A stretch of 64,000 nucleotides of DNA from assembly GCF_024362695.1 (NCBI RefSeq), contig NC_065408.1:2790001-2854000 (forward strand). The letters are read 5' to 3'. Position 1 is the stretch's first letter, and each line of letters begins with the position of its first letter. This document shows positions 42,100 through 52,245 of this stretch, piece by piece. The stretch is from Pectinophora gossypiella (lineage: Eukaryota > Arthropoda > Insecta > Lepidoptera > Gelechiidae). Both the position numbers and the translations under genes were made by a program. The notes under the pieces are model-generated. The model made no database searches. It was not told the origin of the DNA and saw nothing but the letters and a program-made list of their open reading frames with translations.

Positions 42100-42172
42100 A
42101 TTGCCGTTTTGACGTTTGCCCTACTAATCAAGTTTCGTATTGATTTAGTAGGGCAAACGTCAAAACGGCAAT
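42100..42172. mobile_element. Perfect 28-bp-arm hairpin element
   Basis: 42100-42127 (ATTGCCGTTTTGACGTTTGC...) is the exact reverse complement of 42145-42172. The 17-nt centre TCAAGTTTCGTATTGAT can extend the stem by four more pairs with one bulge. AATTAATTA precedes it. Whether it is a tiny MITE or a local inversion cannot be decided without other copies. Confidence 0.8.
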
Positions 42173-42202
42173 CATAGCGTGCCGCTAGTTCAGTGACAGC
42201 TT

Positions 42203-42265
42203 TTTTTTTGGCGTGACTTATTGTAGATTTGCCGCAGGTGGCATTAACTACTTGTCCAGACAAAT
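42203..42265 (-). repeat. Repeat A end fragment
   Basis: GGCGTGACTTATTGTAGATT, TGCCGCAGGTGGCATTAACT, ACTTGTCCAGACAAATG. Confidence 0.85.
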
Positions 42266-42311
42266 GCAGTGACAGCCTGCTCAAATGCAGTGCACTGAGT
42301 AACAAGCATTT

Positions 42312-42335
42312 TTTATCGCGGTAACTTATCGTAGA
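42312..42335 (-). repeat. Repeat A, 3' part, split by Helitron copy 2
   Basis: TTTATCGCGGTAACTTATCG then TAGA is a diverged form of the GACGTGACTTATTGTAGA end. It continues after the Helitron at 45315 with TTTGCCGCAGATGGCATTAA. Confidence 0.8.
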
Positions 42336-45314
42336 CTAGCTTTTGCCCGCGACTTCGTCCGCGTGGCGTGTTATATAAGAGAGAGATCTTTGTGTGTGTG
42401 GGAGTGCATACTTATGCAGTTTAGATTTTTTCATAATTTTTTTTTCCCAATAACTCCCATTTTTCAAAATACAGCCAAAAATAAACTTTATATTTACTAA
42501 GGTATGCATGCATGCTAGATTGAATCAATTGATTGAATTGATTTTTTTTTTAATTGATTGTTCATTGAGTTTTAATTTTAATACACACTTCCTCTCTTCC
42601 CTTCAACGTTGCTGTGCCCTACAGGGTCCATGTTTTAGTTCCTATGCCTATGTAACACCCCATTGTACTACATGGAATGCAATAAATAATTTAATTGAAT
42701 TGAATTGAAAACATCTATCTTACGCGGTTTCGATTTTTTCATACAAATGTTTTTTTCCCGCTTACTCCCGTTTCCGTGGGAATTTTGCAATATCCTGTTG
42801 CAACTAAGCTTTAAGTTAACTAAGGTACCTGCATGCCAAATTTCAAGCGTCTAACTTAAGCGGTTTAGATTTTTCATACAAAAGGATTTTCCCGCAAATT
42901 TCCGTTCCCGTGGGAATTCCGGGAATTCCTTTCTTAGTGCACCTCTACGGTACCTAAGCTATGTCCCTTCCAAATTTCAAATGCCTACGTTTAGCCGTTC
43001 AGGCTATGCGTTGATATGTCAGTCACTGAGTCAGTCAGTTTCTCCTTTTATTTAGATTTGATTTTTTCATACAAATGTTTTTCCCGCTAACTACCGTTCC
43101 CGTGGGAATTTTGTAATATCCTGTTGCAACTAAGCTTTAAGTTTACTAAAGTACCTGCATGCCAAATTTCAAACGTCTAACTTGAGTGGTTTAGATTTTT
43201 CATACAAAAGGATTTTCCCGCTAATTCCCGTTCCCGTGGGAATTTCGGGAATTCCTTTCTTAGTGCACCTCTACGGTACCTATGGTACCTGCATGCCAAA
43301 TTTCAAACGTCTAACTTGAGTGGTTTAGATTTTTCATACAAAAGGATTTTCCCGCTAATTCCCGTTTCCGTGGGAATTTCGGGAATTCCTTTCTTAGTAC
43401 ACCTCTACGGCATCTAAGGTACCTGCATGACAAATTTCAAACGTCTAACTTGAGTGGTTTAGATTTTTCATACAAAAGGATTTTCCCGCTAATTCCCGTT
43501 CTCGTGGGAATTTCGGGAATTCCTTTCTTAGTGCACCTCTACGGTACCTATGGTACCTGCATGCCAAATTTCAAACGTCTAACTTGAGTGGTTTAGATTT
43601 TTCATACAAAAGGATTTTCCCGCTAATTCCCGTTCCCGTGGGAATTTCGGGAATTCCTTTCTTAGTGTACCTCTACGGTATTTAAGGTACCTGCATGACA
43701 AATTTCAAACGTCTAACTTGAATGGTTTAGATTTTTCATACAAAAGGATTTTCCCGCTAATTCCCGTTCCCGTGGGAATTTCGGGAATTCCTTTCTTAGT
43801 GCACCTCTACGGTATCTAAGGTGCCTGCGAGCCAAATTTCAAACATCTAACTTGAATGGTTTAGATTTTTCATACAAAAGGATTTTCCCGTTAATTCCCG
43901 TTCCCGTGAGAATTTTGGGAATTCCTTTCTTAGTGCACCTCTACGGTACCTATGGTACCTGCATGCCAAATTTCAAACGTCTAACTTGAGTGGTTTAGAT
44001 TTTTCATACAAAAGGATTTTCCCGCTAATTGCCGTTCCCGTGGGAATTTCGGGAATTCCTTTCTTAGTACACCTCTACGGTATCTAAGGTACCTGCATGA
44101 CAAATTTCAAACGTCTAACTTGAGTGGTTTAGATTTTTCATACAAAAGGATTTTCCCGCTAATTCCCGTTCTCGTGGGAATTTCGGGAATTCCTTTCTTA
44201 GTGCACCTCTACGGTATCTAAGGTATCTGCATGCCAAATTTCAAACGTCTAACTTGAGTGGTTTAGATTTTTCATACAAAAGGATTTTCCCGCTAATTCC
44301 CGTTCCCGTGGGAATTTCGGGAATTCCTTTCTTAGTGTACCTCTACGGTATCTAAGGTACCTGCATGCCAAATTTCAAACGTCTAACTTGAGTGGTTTAG
44401 ATTTTTCATACAAAAGGATTTTCCCGCTAATTCCCGTTCCCGTAGGAATTTCGGGAATTCCTTTCTTAGTGCACCTCTACGGTATCTAAGATACCTGCAT
44501 GCCAAATTTCAAACGTCTAACTTGAGCGGTTTAGATTTTTCATACAAAAGGATTTCCCTTCACTACTCTGCTCCTATTGATTGTAGCGTGATGAAAAGTA
44601 TACTATAACCTGTCCAGGAGTGTGAAGAATAATTGTACCAAGTTTCATTAAAATCCGTCCAGTAGTTTTTGTTTCTATAAGGAACATACAGACAGACAGA
44701 CAGACAGACAGACAAAAATTTTACTGATTGCATTTTTGGCATCAGTATCGACCACTTATCACCCCCTGATAGTTATTTTGAAAAAATATTTAATGTACAG
44801 AATTGACCTCTCTACAGATTTATTATAAGTATAGATATAGAAGATGAAGTACTCTTAACCAACAACATATTTATATTTATATTTGAATAAAGATTAATAT
44901 TATTATGTTGATACAACTTAAACAAATTATTTCGACCAAATTTGGTACCATAAAAACGGTCATTGTGACTAAACCTTAAAAGATAGACATATGCCATCGC
45001 GGACTTTTTTTTAGATCATGTATAGAGGAATAATTCTTTCATACATATTTTTTGTGTATCTTGAACCGTTTTCGCAGCGCACGCAAAGAAAGCCTTCAAA
45101 AATGAATAATTTTCCCCGTTTTTTACACATTTACCGCTCTGTCTTTGCTCCTATTGGTCATAGCGTAATGTTATTTAGCCTATAGCCTTCCTCGATAAAT
45201 GGACTATCCAACAAAAAAAGAATTATTCAAATCGCACCAGTAGTTTCGGAGATTAGCGCGTTCAAACAAACAAACAAACAAACAAACTCTTCAGCTTTAT
45301 AATATTAGTATAGA
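42336..45314 (-). mobile_element. Non-autonomous Helitron, copy 2 (2,979 bp)
   Basis: Begins with CTAGCTTTTGCCCGCGACTT (reversed 3' end) and ends TTATAATATTAGTATAGA (reversed 5' end). It has the same internal order as copy 1 in reverse: LINE tail 42500-42709, array 43147-44554, inner 5'-like end at 44835. The only difference found is six instead of seven units of the tetranucleotide repeat, which exactly accounts for the 4-bp shorter length. It sits at the same A/T dinucleotide of repeat A as copy 1. With copy 1 it forms a 2.98-kb inverted repeat around a 786-bp spacer. Confidence 0.93.
43147..44554 (-). repeat. 134-bp satellite array inside Helitron copy 2
   Basis: Same ten-and-a-half units in reverse. 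Unit-specific variants (for example CGGCATCTAAGG near 43411, and CCCGTTAATTCCCG with GAGAATTTTGGG near 43888-43918) match the corresponding copy 1 units one for one. Confidence 0.9.
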
Positions 45315-45392
45315 TTTGCCGCAGATGGCATTAACAACTAATTGGTCGGACCAATGGGGAGCGCTGAAGGCTCTCACCCGGTATTTAAGATA
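45315..45392 (-). repeat. Repeat A, 5' part, after Helitron copy 2
   Basis: TTTGCCGCAGATGGCATTAA, CAACTAATTGGTCGGACCAA, TGGGGAGCGCTGAAGGCTCT, CACCCGGTA. It completes the copy whose poly(A) side lies at 42312-42335. Confidence 0.9.
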
Positions 45393-45894
45393 AGTCACAC
45401 TTTTTTCAACTGGGCTATTGCGTCTTTGATGAAACAGAACAACGGGACATAAATTACAGTCACAAATCGTCACCACAGCATAATGCAGCACAGCTGCACA
45501 CTGCAGTCTTCCAAATACAAACGTGCCAATTTCAAAACTCGTTACATTCCGCGTCCAATCAAAACAGACAGGGAACTATCAGTCGTCTGGTCGGGTGATT
45601 CTGATCGGAACACGAACGCAAATGACCTACAGCGGTTCATTATCGTTCACATTGGAAATTAATTCTCGAGGGCCGAATGTTAGTTAAACTGTTTTACACC
45701 GAGACCACTGATTGTGAGTGTGCCAACTTGCAAGCGGCATTTTACTAGGCTGAATGACCCGCTTGGAATTATAAGCAGCTGGAAGCATTGCATGTTTTTT
45801 TGGAGATTTACGATATATCTGGTATAACCTTCTTCTCTCTTGTAAGTTGTGATGAGGTCAATGACCGACCTGATTAACTTAGGTGTCAGGTTAC

Positions 45895-46022
45895 ATAAAC
45901 TCATGTGGGCAGAGCCACAAACAACAGAAGACAACTTGCAGCCACTTTTGGTACCAAGTCCTGACATAGTAGGTATAATAAACCGATCATCGCCCAAAAA
46001 TTGCTCCATCATGTTAAAGAGA
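45895..46022 (-). repeat. Repeat H fragment
   Basis: GTGGGCAGAGCCACAAACAA, AAGACAACTTGCAGCCACTT, TTGGTACCAAGTCCTGACAT, GATCATCGCCCAAAA. A 110-codon minus-strand ORF spans it and is a shadow. Confidence 0.65.
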
Positions 46023-46127
46023 CGTTAGAAGAAAAAAAAACCTGTATAGTAGGTATGTAATGCTACTAGAAATAGCTCATTTCTTGAAAAAAAAAAAAAC
46101 ATAATTAGGCTATCAATAAACGTCTTA

Positions 46128-46218
46128 CTTCTGGGGACATGCCTCCCTCAATCAATAGGAGGGTATGGAGCCCCACAAGGCTGCTCCTGAGCGGGATGGT
46201 GGAGGCGTTTAGACAGCA
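46128..46218 (-). repeat. SINE-C tail fragment
   Basis: ATGCCTCCCTCAATCAATAG, GAGGGTATGGAGCCCCACAA, GCTGCTCCTGAGCGGGATGG, TGGAGGCGTTTAGACAGC. Diverged. Confidence 0.75.
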
Positions 46219-46269
46219 GGAATCAGACTTCTTTCTTAGACATTGTTTGAGGTTTACGCGGTTACTATA

Positions 46270-46293
46270 ACAATTAAAACCCATATTACGATA
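46270..46293. repeat. Left remnant of the MITE hosting Helitron copy 3
   Basis: ACAATTAAAACCCATATTAC then GATA resembles the terminal AATTAAAGCACATAATAAC of the MITE at 10588-10723. The other side continues at 49277. Confidence 0.55.
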
Positions 46294-48645
46294 CTAGCTT
46301 TTGCCCGCGACTTCGTCCGCGTGGCGTGTTATATAAGAGAGAGATCTTTGTGTGTGTGGGAGTGCATACTTATGCAGTTTAGATTTTTTCATAATTTTTT
46401 TTTCCCAATAACTCCCATTTTTCAAAATACAGCCAAAAATAAACTTTATATTTACTAAGGTATGCATGCATGCTAGATTGAATCAATTGATTGAATTGAT
46501 TTTTTTTTTAATTGATTGTTCATTGAGTTTTAATTTTAATACACACTTCCTCTCTTCCCTTCAACGTTGCTGTGCCCTACAGGGTCCATGTTTTAGTTCC
46601 TATGCCTATGTAACACCCCATTGTACTACATGGAATGCAATAAATAATTTAATTGAATTGAATTGAAAACATCTATCTTACGCGGTTTCGATTTTTTCAT
46701 ACAAATGTTTTTTTCCCGCTTACTCCCGTTTCCGTGGGAATTTTGCAATATCCTGTTGCAACTAAGCTTTAAGTTAACTAAGGTACCTGCATGCCAAATT
46801 TCAAGCGTCTAACTTAAGCGGTTTAGATTTTTCATACAAAAGGATTTTCCCGCAAATTTCCGTTCCCGTGGGAATTCCGGGAATTCCTTTCTTAGTGCAC
46901 CTCTACGGTACCTAAGCTATGTCCCTTCCAAATTTCAAATGCCTACGTTTAGCCGTTCAGGCTATGCGTTGATATGTCAGTCACTGAGTCAGTCAGTTTC
47001 TCCTTTTATTTAGATTTGATTTTTTCATACAAATGTTTTTCCCGCTAACTACCGTTCCCGTGGGAATTTTGTAATATCCTGTTGCAACTAAGCTTTAAGT
47101 TTACTAAAGTACCTGCATGCCAAATTTCAAACGTCTAACTTGAGTGGTTTAGATTTTTCATACAAAAGGATTTTCCCGCTAATTCCCGTTCCCGTGGGAA
47201 TTTCGGGAATTCCTTTCTTAGTGCACCTCTACGGTACCTATGGTACCTGCATGCCAAATTTCAAACGTCTAACTTGAGTGGTTTAGATTTTTCATACAAA
47301 AGGATTTTCCCGCTAATTCCCGTTTCCGTGGGAATTTCGGGAATTCCTTTCTTAGTACACCTCTACGGCATCTAAGGTACCTGCATGACAAATTTCAAAC
47401 GTCTAACTTGAGTGGTTTAGATTTTTCATACAAAAGGATTTTCCCGCTAATTCCCGTTCTCGTGGGAATTTCGGGAATTCCTTTCTTAGTGCACCTCTAC
47501 GGTACCTATGGTACCTGCATGCCAAATTTCAAACGTCTAACTTGAGTGGTTTAGATTTTTCATACAAAAGGATTTTCCCGCTAATTCCCGTTCCCGTGGG
47601 AATTTCGGGAATTCCTTTCTTAGTGTACCTCTACGGTATTTAAGGTACCTGCATGACAAATTTCAAACGTCTAACTTGAATGGTTTAGATTTTTCATACA
47701 AAAGGATTTTCCCGCTAATTCCCGTTCCCGTGGGAATTTCGGGAATTCCTTTCTTAGTGCACCTCTACGGTATCTAAGGTGCCTGCGAGCCAAATTTCAA
47801 ACATCTAACTTGAATGGTTTAGATTTTTCATACAAAAGGATTTTCCCGTTAATTCCCGTTCCCGTGAGAATTTTGGGAATTCCTTTCTTAGTGCACCTCT
47901 ACGGTACCTATGGTACCTGCATGCCAAATTTCAAACGTCTAACTTGAGTGGTTTAGATTTTTCATACAAAAGGATTTTCCCGCTAATTGCCGTTCCCGTG
48001 GGAATTTCGGGAATTCCTTTCTTAGTACACCTCTACGGTATCTAAGGTACCTGCATGACAAATTTCAAACGTCTAACTTGAGTGGTTTAGATTTTTCATA
48101 CAAAAGGATTTTCCCGCTAATTCCCGTTCTCGTGGGAATTTCGGGAATTCCTTTCTTAGTGCACCTCTACGGTATCTAAGGTATCTGCATGCCAAATTTC
48201 AAACGTCTAACTTGAGTGGTTTAGATTTTTCATACAAAAGGATTTTCCCGCTAATTCCCGTTCCCGTGGGAATTTCGGGAATTCCTTTCTTAGTGTACCT
48301 CTACGGTATCTAAGGTACCTGCATGCCAAATTTCAAACGTCTAACTTGAGTGGTTTAGATTTTTCATACAAAAGGATTTTCCCGCTAATTCCCGTTCCCG
48401 TAGGAATTTCGGGAATTCCTTTCTTAGTGCACCTCTACGGTATCTAAGATACCTGCATGCCAAATTTCAAACGTCTAACTTGAGCGGTTTAGATTTTTCA
48501 TACAAAAGGATTTCCCTTCACTACTCTGCTCCTATTGATTGTAGCGTGATGAAAAGTATACTATAACCTGTCCAGGAGTGTGAAGAATAATTGTACCAAG
48601 TTTCATTAAAATCCGTCCAGTAGTTTTTGTTTCTATAAGGAACAT

Positions 48646-48678
<33 letters not shown>

Positions 48679-49276
48679 AATTTTACTGATTGCATTTTTG
48701 GCATCAGTATCGACCACTTATCACCCCCTGATAGTTATTTTGAAAAAATATTTAATGTACAGAATTGACCTCTCTACAGATTTATTATAAGTATAGATAT
48801 AGAAGATGAAGTACTCTTAACCAACAACATATTTATATTTATATTTGAATAAAGATTAATATTATTATGTTGATACAACTTAAACAAATTATTTCGACCA
48901 AATTTGGTACCATAAAAACGGTCATTGTGACTAAACCTTAAAAGATAGACATATGCCATCGCGGACTTTTTTTTAGATCATGTATAGAGGAATAATTCTT
49001 TCATACATATTTTTTGTGTATCTTGAACCGTTTTCGCAGCGCACGCAAAGAAAGCCTTCAAAAATGAATAATTTTCCCCGTTTTTTACACATTTACCGCT
49101 CTGTCTTTGCTCCTATTGGTCATAGCGTAATGTTATTTAGCCTATAGCCTTCCTCGATAAATGGACTATCCAACAAAAAAAGAATTATTCAAATCGCACC
49201 AGTAGTTTCGGAGATTAGCGCGTTCAAACAAACAAACAAACAAACAAACTCTTCAGCTTTATAATATTAGTATAGA
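46294..49276 (-). mobile_element. Non-autonomous Helitron, copy 3 (2,983 bp)
   Basis: Same ends and internal order as copy 2 and the same length as copy 1: LINE tail 46458-46667, array 47105-48512, inner 5'-like end at 48797, seven tetranucleotide units. Every array variant I compared matched copies 1 and 2. Unlike them it is inserted in a MITE remnant, not repeat A, which independently fixes the TC and CTAG boundaries and the A/T insertion rule. It lies 979 bp from copy 2 in direct orientation. Confidence 0.93.
47105..48512 (-). repeat. 134-bp satellite array inside Helitron copy 3
   Basis: Ten and a half units in the same unit order as copy 2, so the array moved as part of the Helitron and did not expand separately at each site. 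Confidence 0.9.
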
Positions 49277-49367
49277 TGATCATGACATTTCCAACATTGT
49301 TGAAATATCGGGAGTCTCATACCCCTGATTTTAACGCGGTAGGAACCCAGTATAATGTGTTTTTATT
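49277..49367. repeat. Right remnant of the MITE hosting Helitron copy 3
   Basis: TGATCATGACATTTCCAACA, TTGAAATATCGGGAGTCTCA, TTTTAACGCGGTAGGAACCC, AGTATAATGTG parallels 10630-10715 of the intact MITE. Confidence 0.8.
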
Positions 49368-49633
49368 CCTACGAATTTAAATTTAAAGTCAATTAAAGAT
49401 TTTACATTTACTCGTCAAAAAATAAGGCATACCTACAGAAGTGTACGACTCGTACACTGGAAGCATTTCAATTAGATTTGCAAAGGCTTCGTTACACAAA
49501 TCCGTATGAAATCTGAAACCAATCTTCGGCGGCATAATCAGCAATTTCACTCACATATCCACGTAGACACGTTCTTTTCATTGAAAAGACAGATATTCAC
49601 TCAGCAGAGAAAATTGAAGTTAATATTATGATA

Positions 49634-49853
49634 CAGGGTGTTAGTGAAATCGTAACGAAAACTTCGAGGGATGATTCAGACAAGGTTCTGAGCTGACATC
49701 AAGTGGAATTTTCCGTCACTTATTTACGAAACTGAAAATAATTTAAAAAACGCAAAAATTACATGTATTTTCCGACAGGAAATTCCACTTGATATTAACT
49801 CAGAATAATGTTCCGAATTCCCCCCAGTATTCATTACGGTGTCATTAACACCC
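49634..49853. mobile_element. MITE-J copy
   Basis: CAGGGTGTTAGTGAAATCGT and GTGTCATTAACACCC are terminal inverted repeats. Arms extend inward (TCAAGTGGAATTTTCCGTCA against GGAAATTCCACTTGATATTA). Non-coding. Confidence 0.8.
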
Positions 49854-49889
49854 ACATGTACTTGTATGGCTAGCTGTTCGTACTTATAC

Positions 49890-50089
49890 GGGGTATGAGG
49901 GGAGTGATTCAGTTCATTAGGTATTCATAGTTGATATTAAGTGGATTGGAAAAAGATATTATGAAAAAATATTGAATTAGAAATAATAAAAATAACTTGA
50001 TATTTTCGATGAAAAATTCCATTTGATATGTTAGAATCATGGTTTGAATCATCCCCCGCAGTATTCGCTACGATGTCACTAACACCCTG
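49890..50089. mobile_element. MITE-J copy, left end decayed
   Basis: The right arm is good (GAAAAATTCCATTTGATATG, TTGAATCATCCCCCGCAGTA, CGATGTCACTAACACCCTG). The left arm is recognisable only from GAGGGGAGTGATTCAG. About 37 bp separate it from 49634-49853. Confidence 0.7.
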
Positions 50090-50327
50090 TATACATGCTT
50101 TTTTCTCTTTGTTCCTTTCGTATTTCTTCTTGTTACACGAGTAGTCGGTTGTAAAAAATATTATTCTATGTTACTGGCAAGAATCTATTGTGGATAAATT
50201 GTTTTTTTTTTATGTTTCTATTTGGTTTTCAAAGCGGTGAGATTTTGACACAATTTAATCACTTACGACTTCGTATCAAAAAGGCTGCAGGTTATATTCC
50301 TTTTATTTGAGACTTTATTGAACTCAT

Positions 50328-50365
50328 TCTCTTCTATCGTGTGGGTTAAGAGGTGGATTACCAAC
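50328..50365 (-). repeat. SINE-B tail, left piece of an interrupted copy
   Basis: CTTCTATCGTGTGGGTTAAG then AGGTGGATTACCAAC. The next SINE-B bases (CCTCATC...) resume at about 50797, so 50366-50790 was inserted into it. Confidence 0.75.
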
Positions 50366-50475
50366 TAGGGATTGCAATCCGGAAAAACGGATCCGGTAAT
50401 CCGGCGGATCCGGCATCATTTAATGGTTACCGGATCCGGTACCAATATACCGGATCCGAAGACCGGATCCGGTGC
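50366..50475. repeat. Cluster of CCGGATCCGG motifs, hAT-end-like
   Basis: Starts TAGGGATTGCAATCCGG, an end type seen in hAT-like elements. It is followed by at least five GGATCC cores in contexts such as ACGGATCCGGTAA and TACCGGATCCGGTACC. Clustered short palindromes next to a terminus could be subterminal transposase-binding sites. The opposite end is not found. The flanks TTACCAAC (50358) and ATACGAAC (about 50790) are a poor 8-bp duplication. Confidence 0.45.
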
Positions 50476-50619
50476 TAGCAGTTTGAAGAAAAATAATATA
50501 GCTGTTGCATGAGTATTAGGTACTTTAAATGCATTGTGCGTAGTGTTCATGCATCATAAATACCTATAAGACTTGTTTGTTAGCATTCTCAAATACTTTT
50601 ATAATGATTTTGATCTACA

Positions 50620-50785
50620 TACATACATACATAAACTCACGCCTATTTCCCACCGGGGTAAGCAGAGACTATAGAATTCCATTTGCTTCGATCCTGACAC
50701 ACTTCTCTTGCTTCCTCCATATTCATCAATCGCTTCATACACGCACGCCGGTTCATAGTAGATCGTATTAAACCTTTTAATAATA
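50620..50785 (-). pseudogene. LINE-G C-terminal fragment
   Basis: Encodes RACMKRLMNMEEAREVCQDR, SKWNSIVSAYPGGK, then a stop and a GTATGTATGTATG tail, nearly identical to 28866-29000. 5'-truncated after LIRSTMN. Confidence 0.85.
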
Positions 50786-50796
50786 ATCGTAATACG

Positions 50797-50880
50797 AACC
50801 TCATCCACCCTGGTGTCAGGGTTACTATTGAACCGCCAAAGGCTCCTGACATGACTTACGTAAAAGCTACGTACTTGCAC
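50797..50880 (-). repeat. SINE-B tail, right piece
   Basis: AACCTCATCCACCCTGGTGT, CAGGGTTACTATTGAACCGC, AAAGGCTCCTGACATGACTT, then ACGTACTTGCA. Confidence 0.85.
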
Positions 50881-51127
50881 TACTTCGAAACAGAAGAATT
50901 ACCGTAATTTAGAATAATACACACATATTACTATGAACATCAAATTATTTCAAATCATTATCTTCAATCTGACCGCGTGACAGATAAGCGGAAAAGCTGA
51001 ATAAGTACGTAACTCAAGTAAAATGTGAGACGGAAATGGTAACACTGAGTGACTGCGATTCGTCACACACCCCATGTATTTGTGTCAGATAATATTGTAC
51101 TAACGCAACAGCTTGTATTAAGAACAT

Positions 51128-51180
51128 CCGGCCAAGTAGTTAATGCCATTTACGACAAATCGACAATAACTCACGTAATA
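51128..51180 (+). repeat. Repeat A end fragment
   Basis: CATCCGGCCAAGTAGTTAAT, GCCATTTACGACAAATCGAC, AATAACTCACGTAATAAAAA. Diverged. Confidence 0.8.
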
Positions 51181-51188
51181 AAAAGAAA

Positions 51189-52118
51189 TAAAAGCTAATA
51201 AGTATCGTAGACAGATAGGGAGAGGTAAGTCACATTCCTACTTACTATCGTAGAGAACAGAACAAATAGAATCAGAAGACCAAAACAGACGTATTCAGGC
51301 GTACGTCAGGCATAGTTGAGCCGACATACTTTATCATCAAAAGAAAAAAAGCTGCAAAAGGCCCCTATCTCAGCTCATGTAACAATTACATAATTACATC
51401 AGTAAGTCGCCTTCCGTACCACGGTTCATACTTTTGGACAATTGGGGTATCATCCTCGATCACAAAGCGACTTCTGTGATAACCCAGGACCTCCGGACCG
51501 TGGCCCCAAATTTCAACAACTACACATAAATAATATCTTAACTAAATATAGATCCCAAAGTGACTTTTGTGATATGTACCCTCGGCGATTCTTACCCGGG
51601 ACCTCCGGATCGTGACCCCAAACAATAACTCACGTAAAAAAAAGAAAAAAAAAAGCTAATAAGTATCGTAGACAGACAGGGTAAGTCACATTCCTATTTA
51701 CTATCGTAGAGAACAGATCAAATAGAATCAGAAGACCAAGACAGGCGTATTCCGTAGATAATCTTTAATGGCCTCCATGGTTCAGTAGTTGAAATTTGGG
51801 GTCACGATCCGGAGGTCCCGGGTAAGAATCTCCGAGGGAACATATCACAAAAGTCACTTTGGGATCTATATTTAGTTAAGATATTATTTATGTCTAGTAG
51901 TTGAAATTTGGGGCCACGATCCGGAGGTCCTGAGTTATCACAGAAGTCGCTTTGTGATCCAGGATGACCTCCCAATTGTCCAAAAGTATGAACCGTGGTA
52001 CGGAAGACGATTTACTGATGTAATTATGTAATTGTTACACGAGCTGAGATAGGGGCCTATTGCAGCTTTTTTTCTTTTTTTATAATGACCACGTATGTTG
52101 GCTCAACCATGCCTGACG
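51189..52118. repeat. Compound inverted duplication built on SINE-B
   Basis: The direct repeat AAGCTAATAAGTATCGTAGA ... CAAATAGAATCAGAAGACCA occurs at 51189-51297 and 51651-51753. The left arm 51302-51620 (GTCAGGCATAGTTGAGCCGA ... CTCCGGATCGTGACCCCAAA) is the reverse complement of 51775-52118 with few differences. It includes paired pieces of SINE-B (GACCTCCGG, GTGATATGTACCCTC) and part of the conserved peptide fragment. The order is DR, arm, DR, inverted arm. Confidence 0.75.
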
Positions 52119-52245
52119 GTAAACATAGAGAAGCCCTAATTGCAGTAGCAATTGAAAAGCAGCGCAATGAGTCAGTCTCGAATCAGCTGGGACTACCATA
52201 CTGGCCTACTAGGTGCTTCTTCAGGCTTCGCTTAAAGGTTCGTTC
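52084..52245 (+). pseudogene. Conserved coding-like fragment, copy 2
   Basis: Reads MTTYVGSTMPDGKHREALI, AVAIEKQRNESVSNQLGL, PYWPTRCFFRLRLK. It matches 255-412 in frame; the other copy has lost a few residues around the LGLPYWP segment. A further inverted scrap is at 51300-51330. It is followed directly by a SINE-B tail (ATAATCCTGACTCTAGGGTT ... CACAACCCACACGATAGAAG, to 52318). Confidence 0.45.

Noticed and set aside
45680..46012. 110-codon minus-strand ORF
   Set aside because: Overlaps a repeat H fragment, and no domain or family pattern is visible.
38884..48959. Repeated 61- and 66-codon ORFs in the 38.9-49.0 kb region
   Set aside because: They recur only because the Helitron is present three times. 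They cover end modules and a LINE tail and show no Rep, helicase or other recognisable domain.
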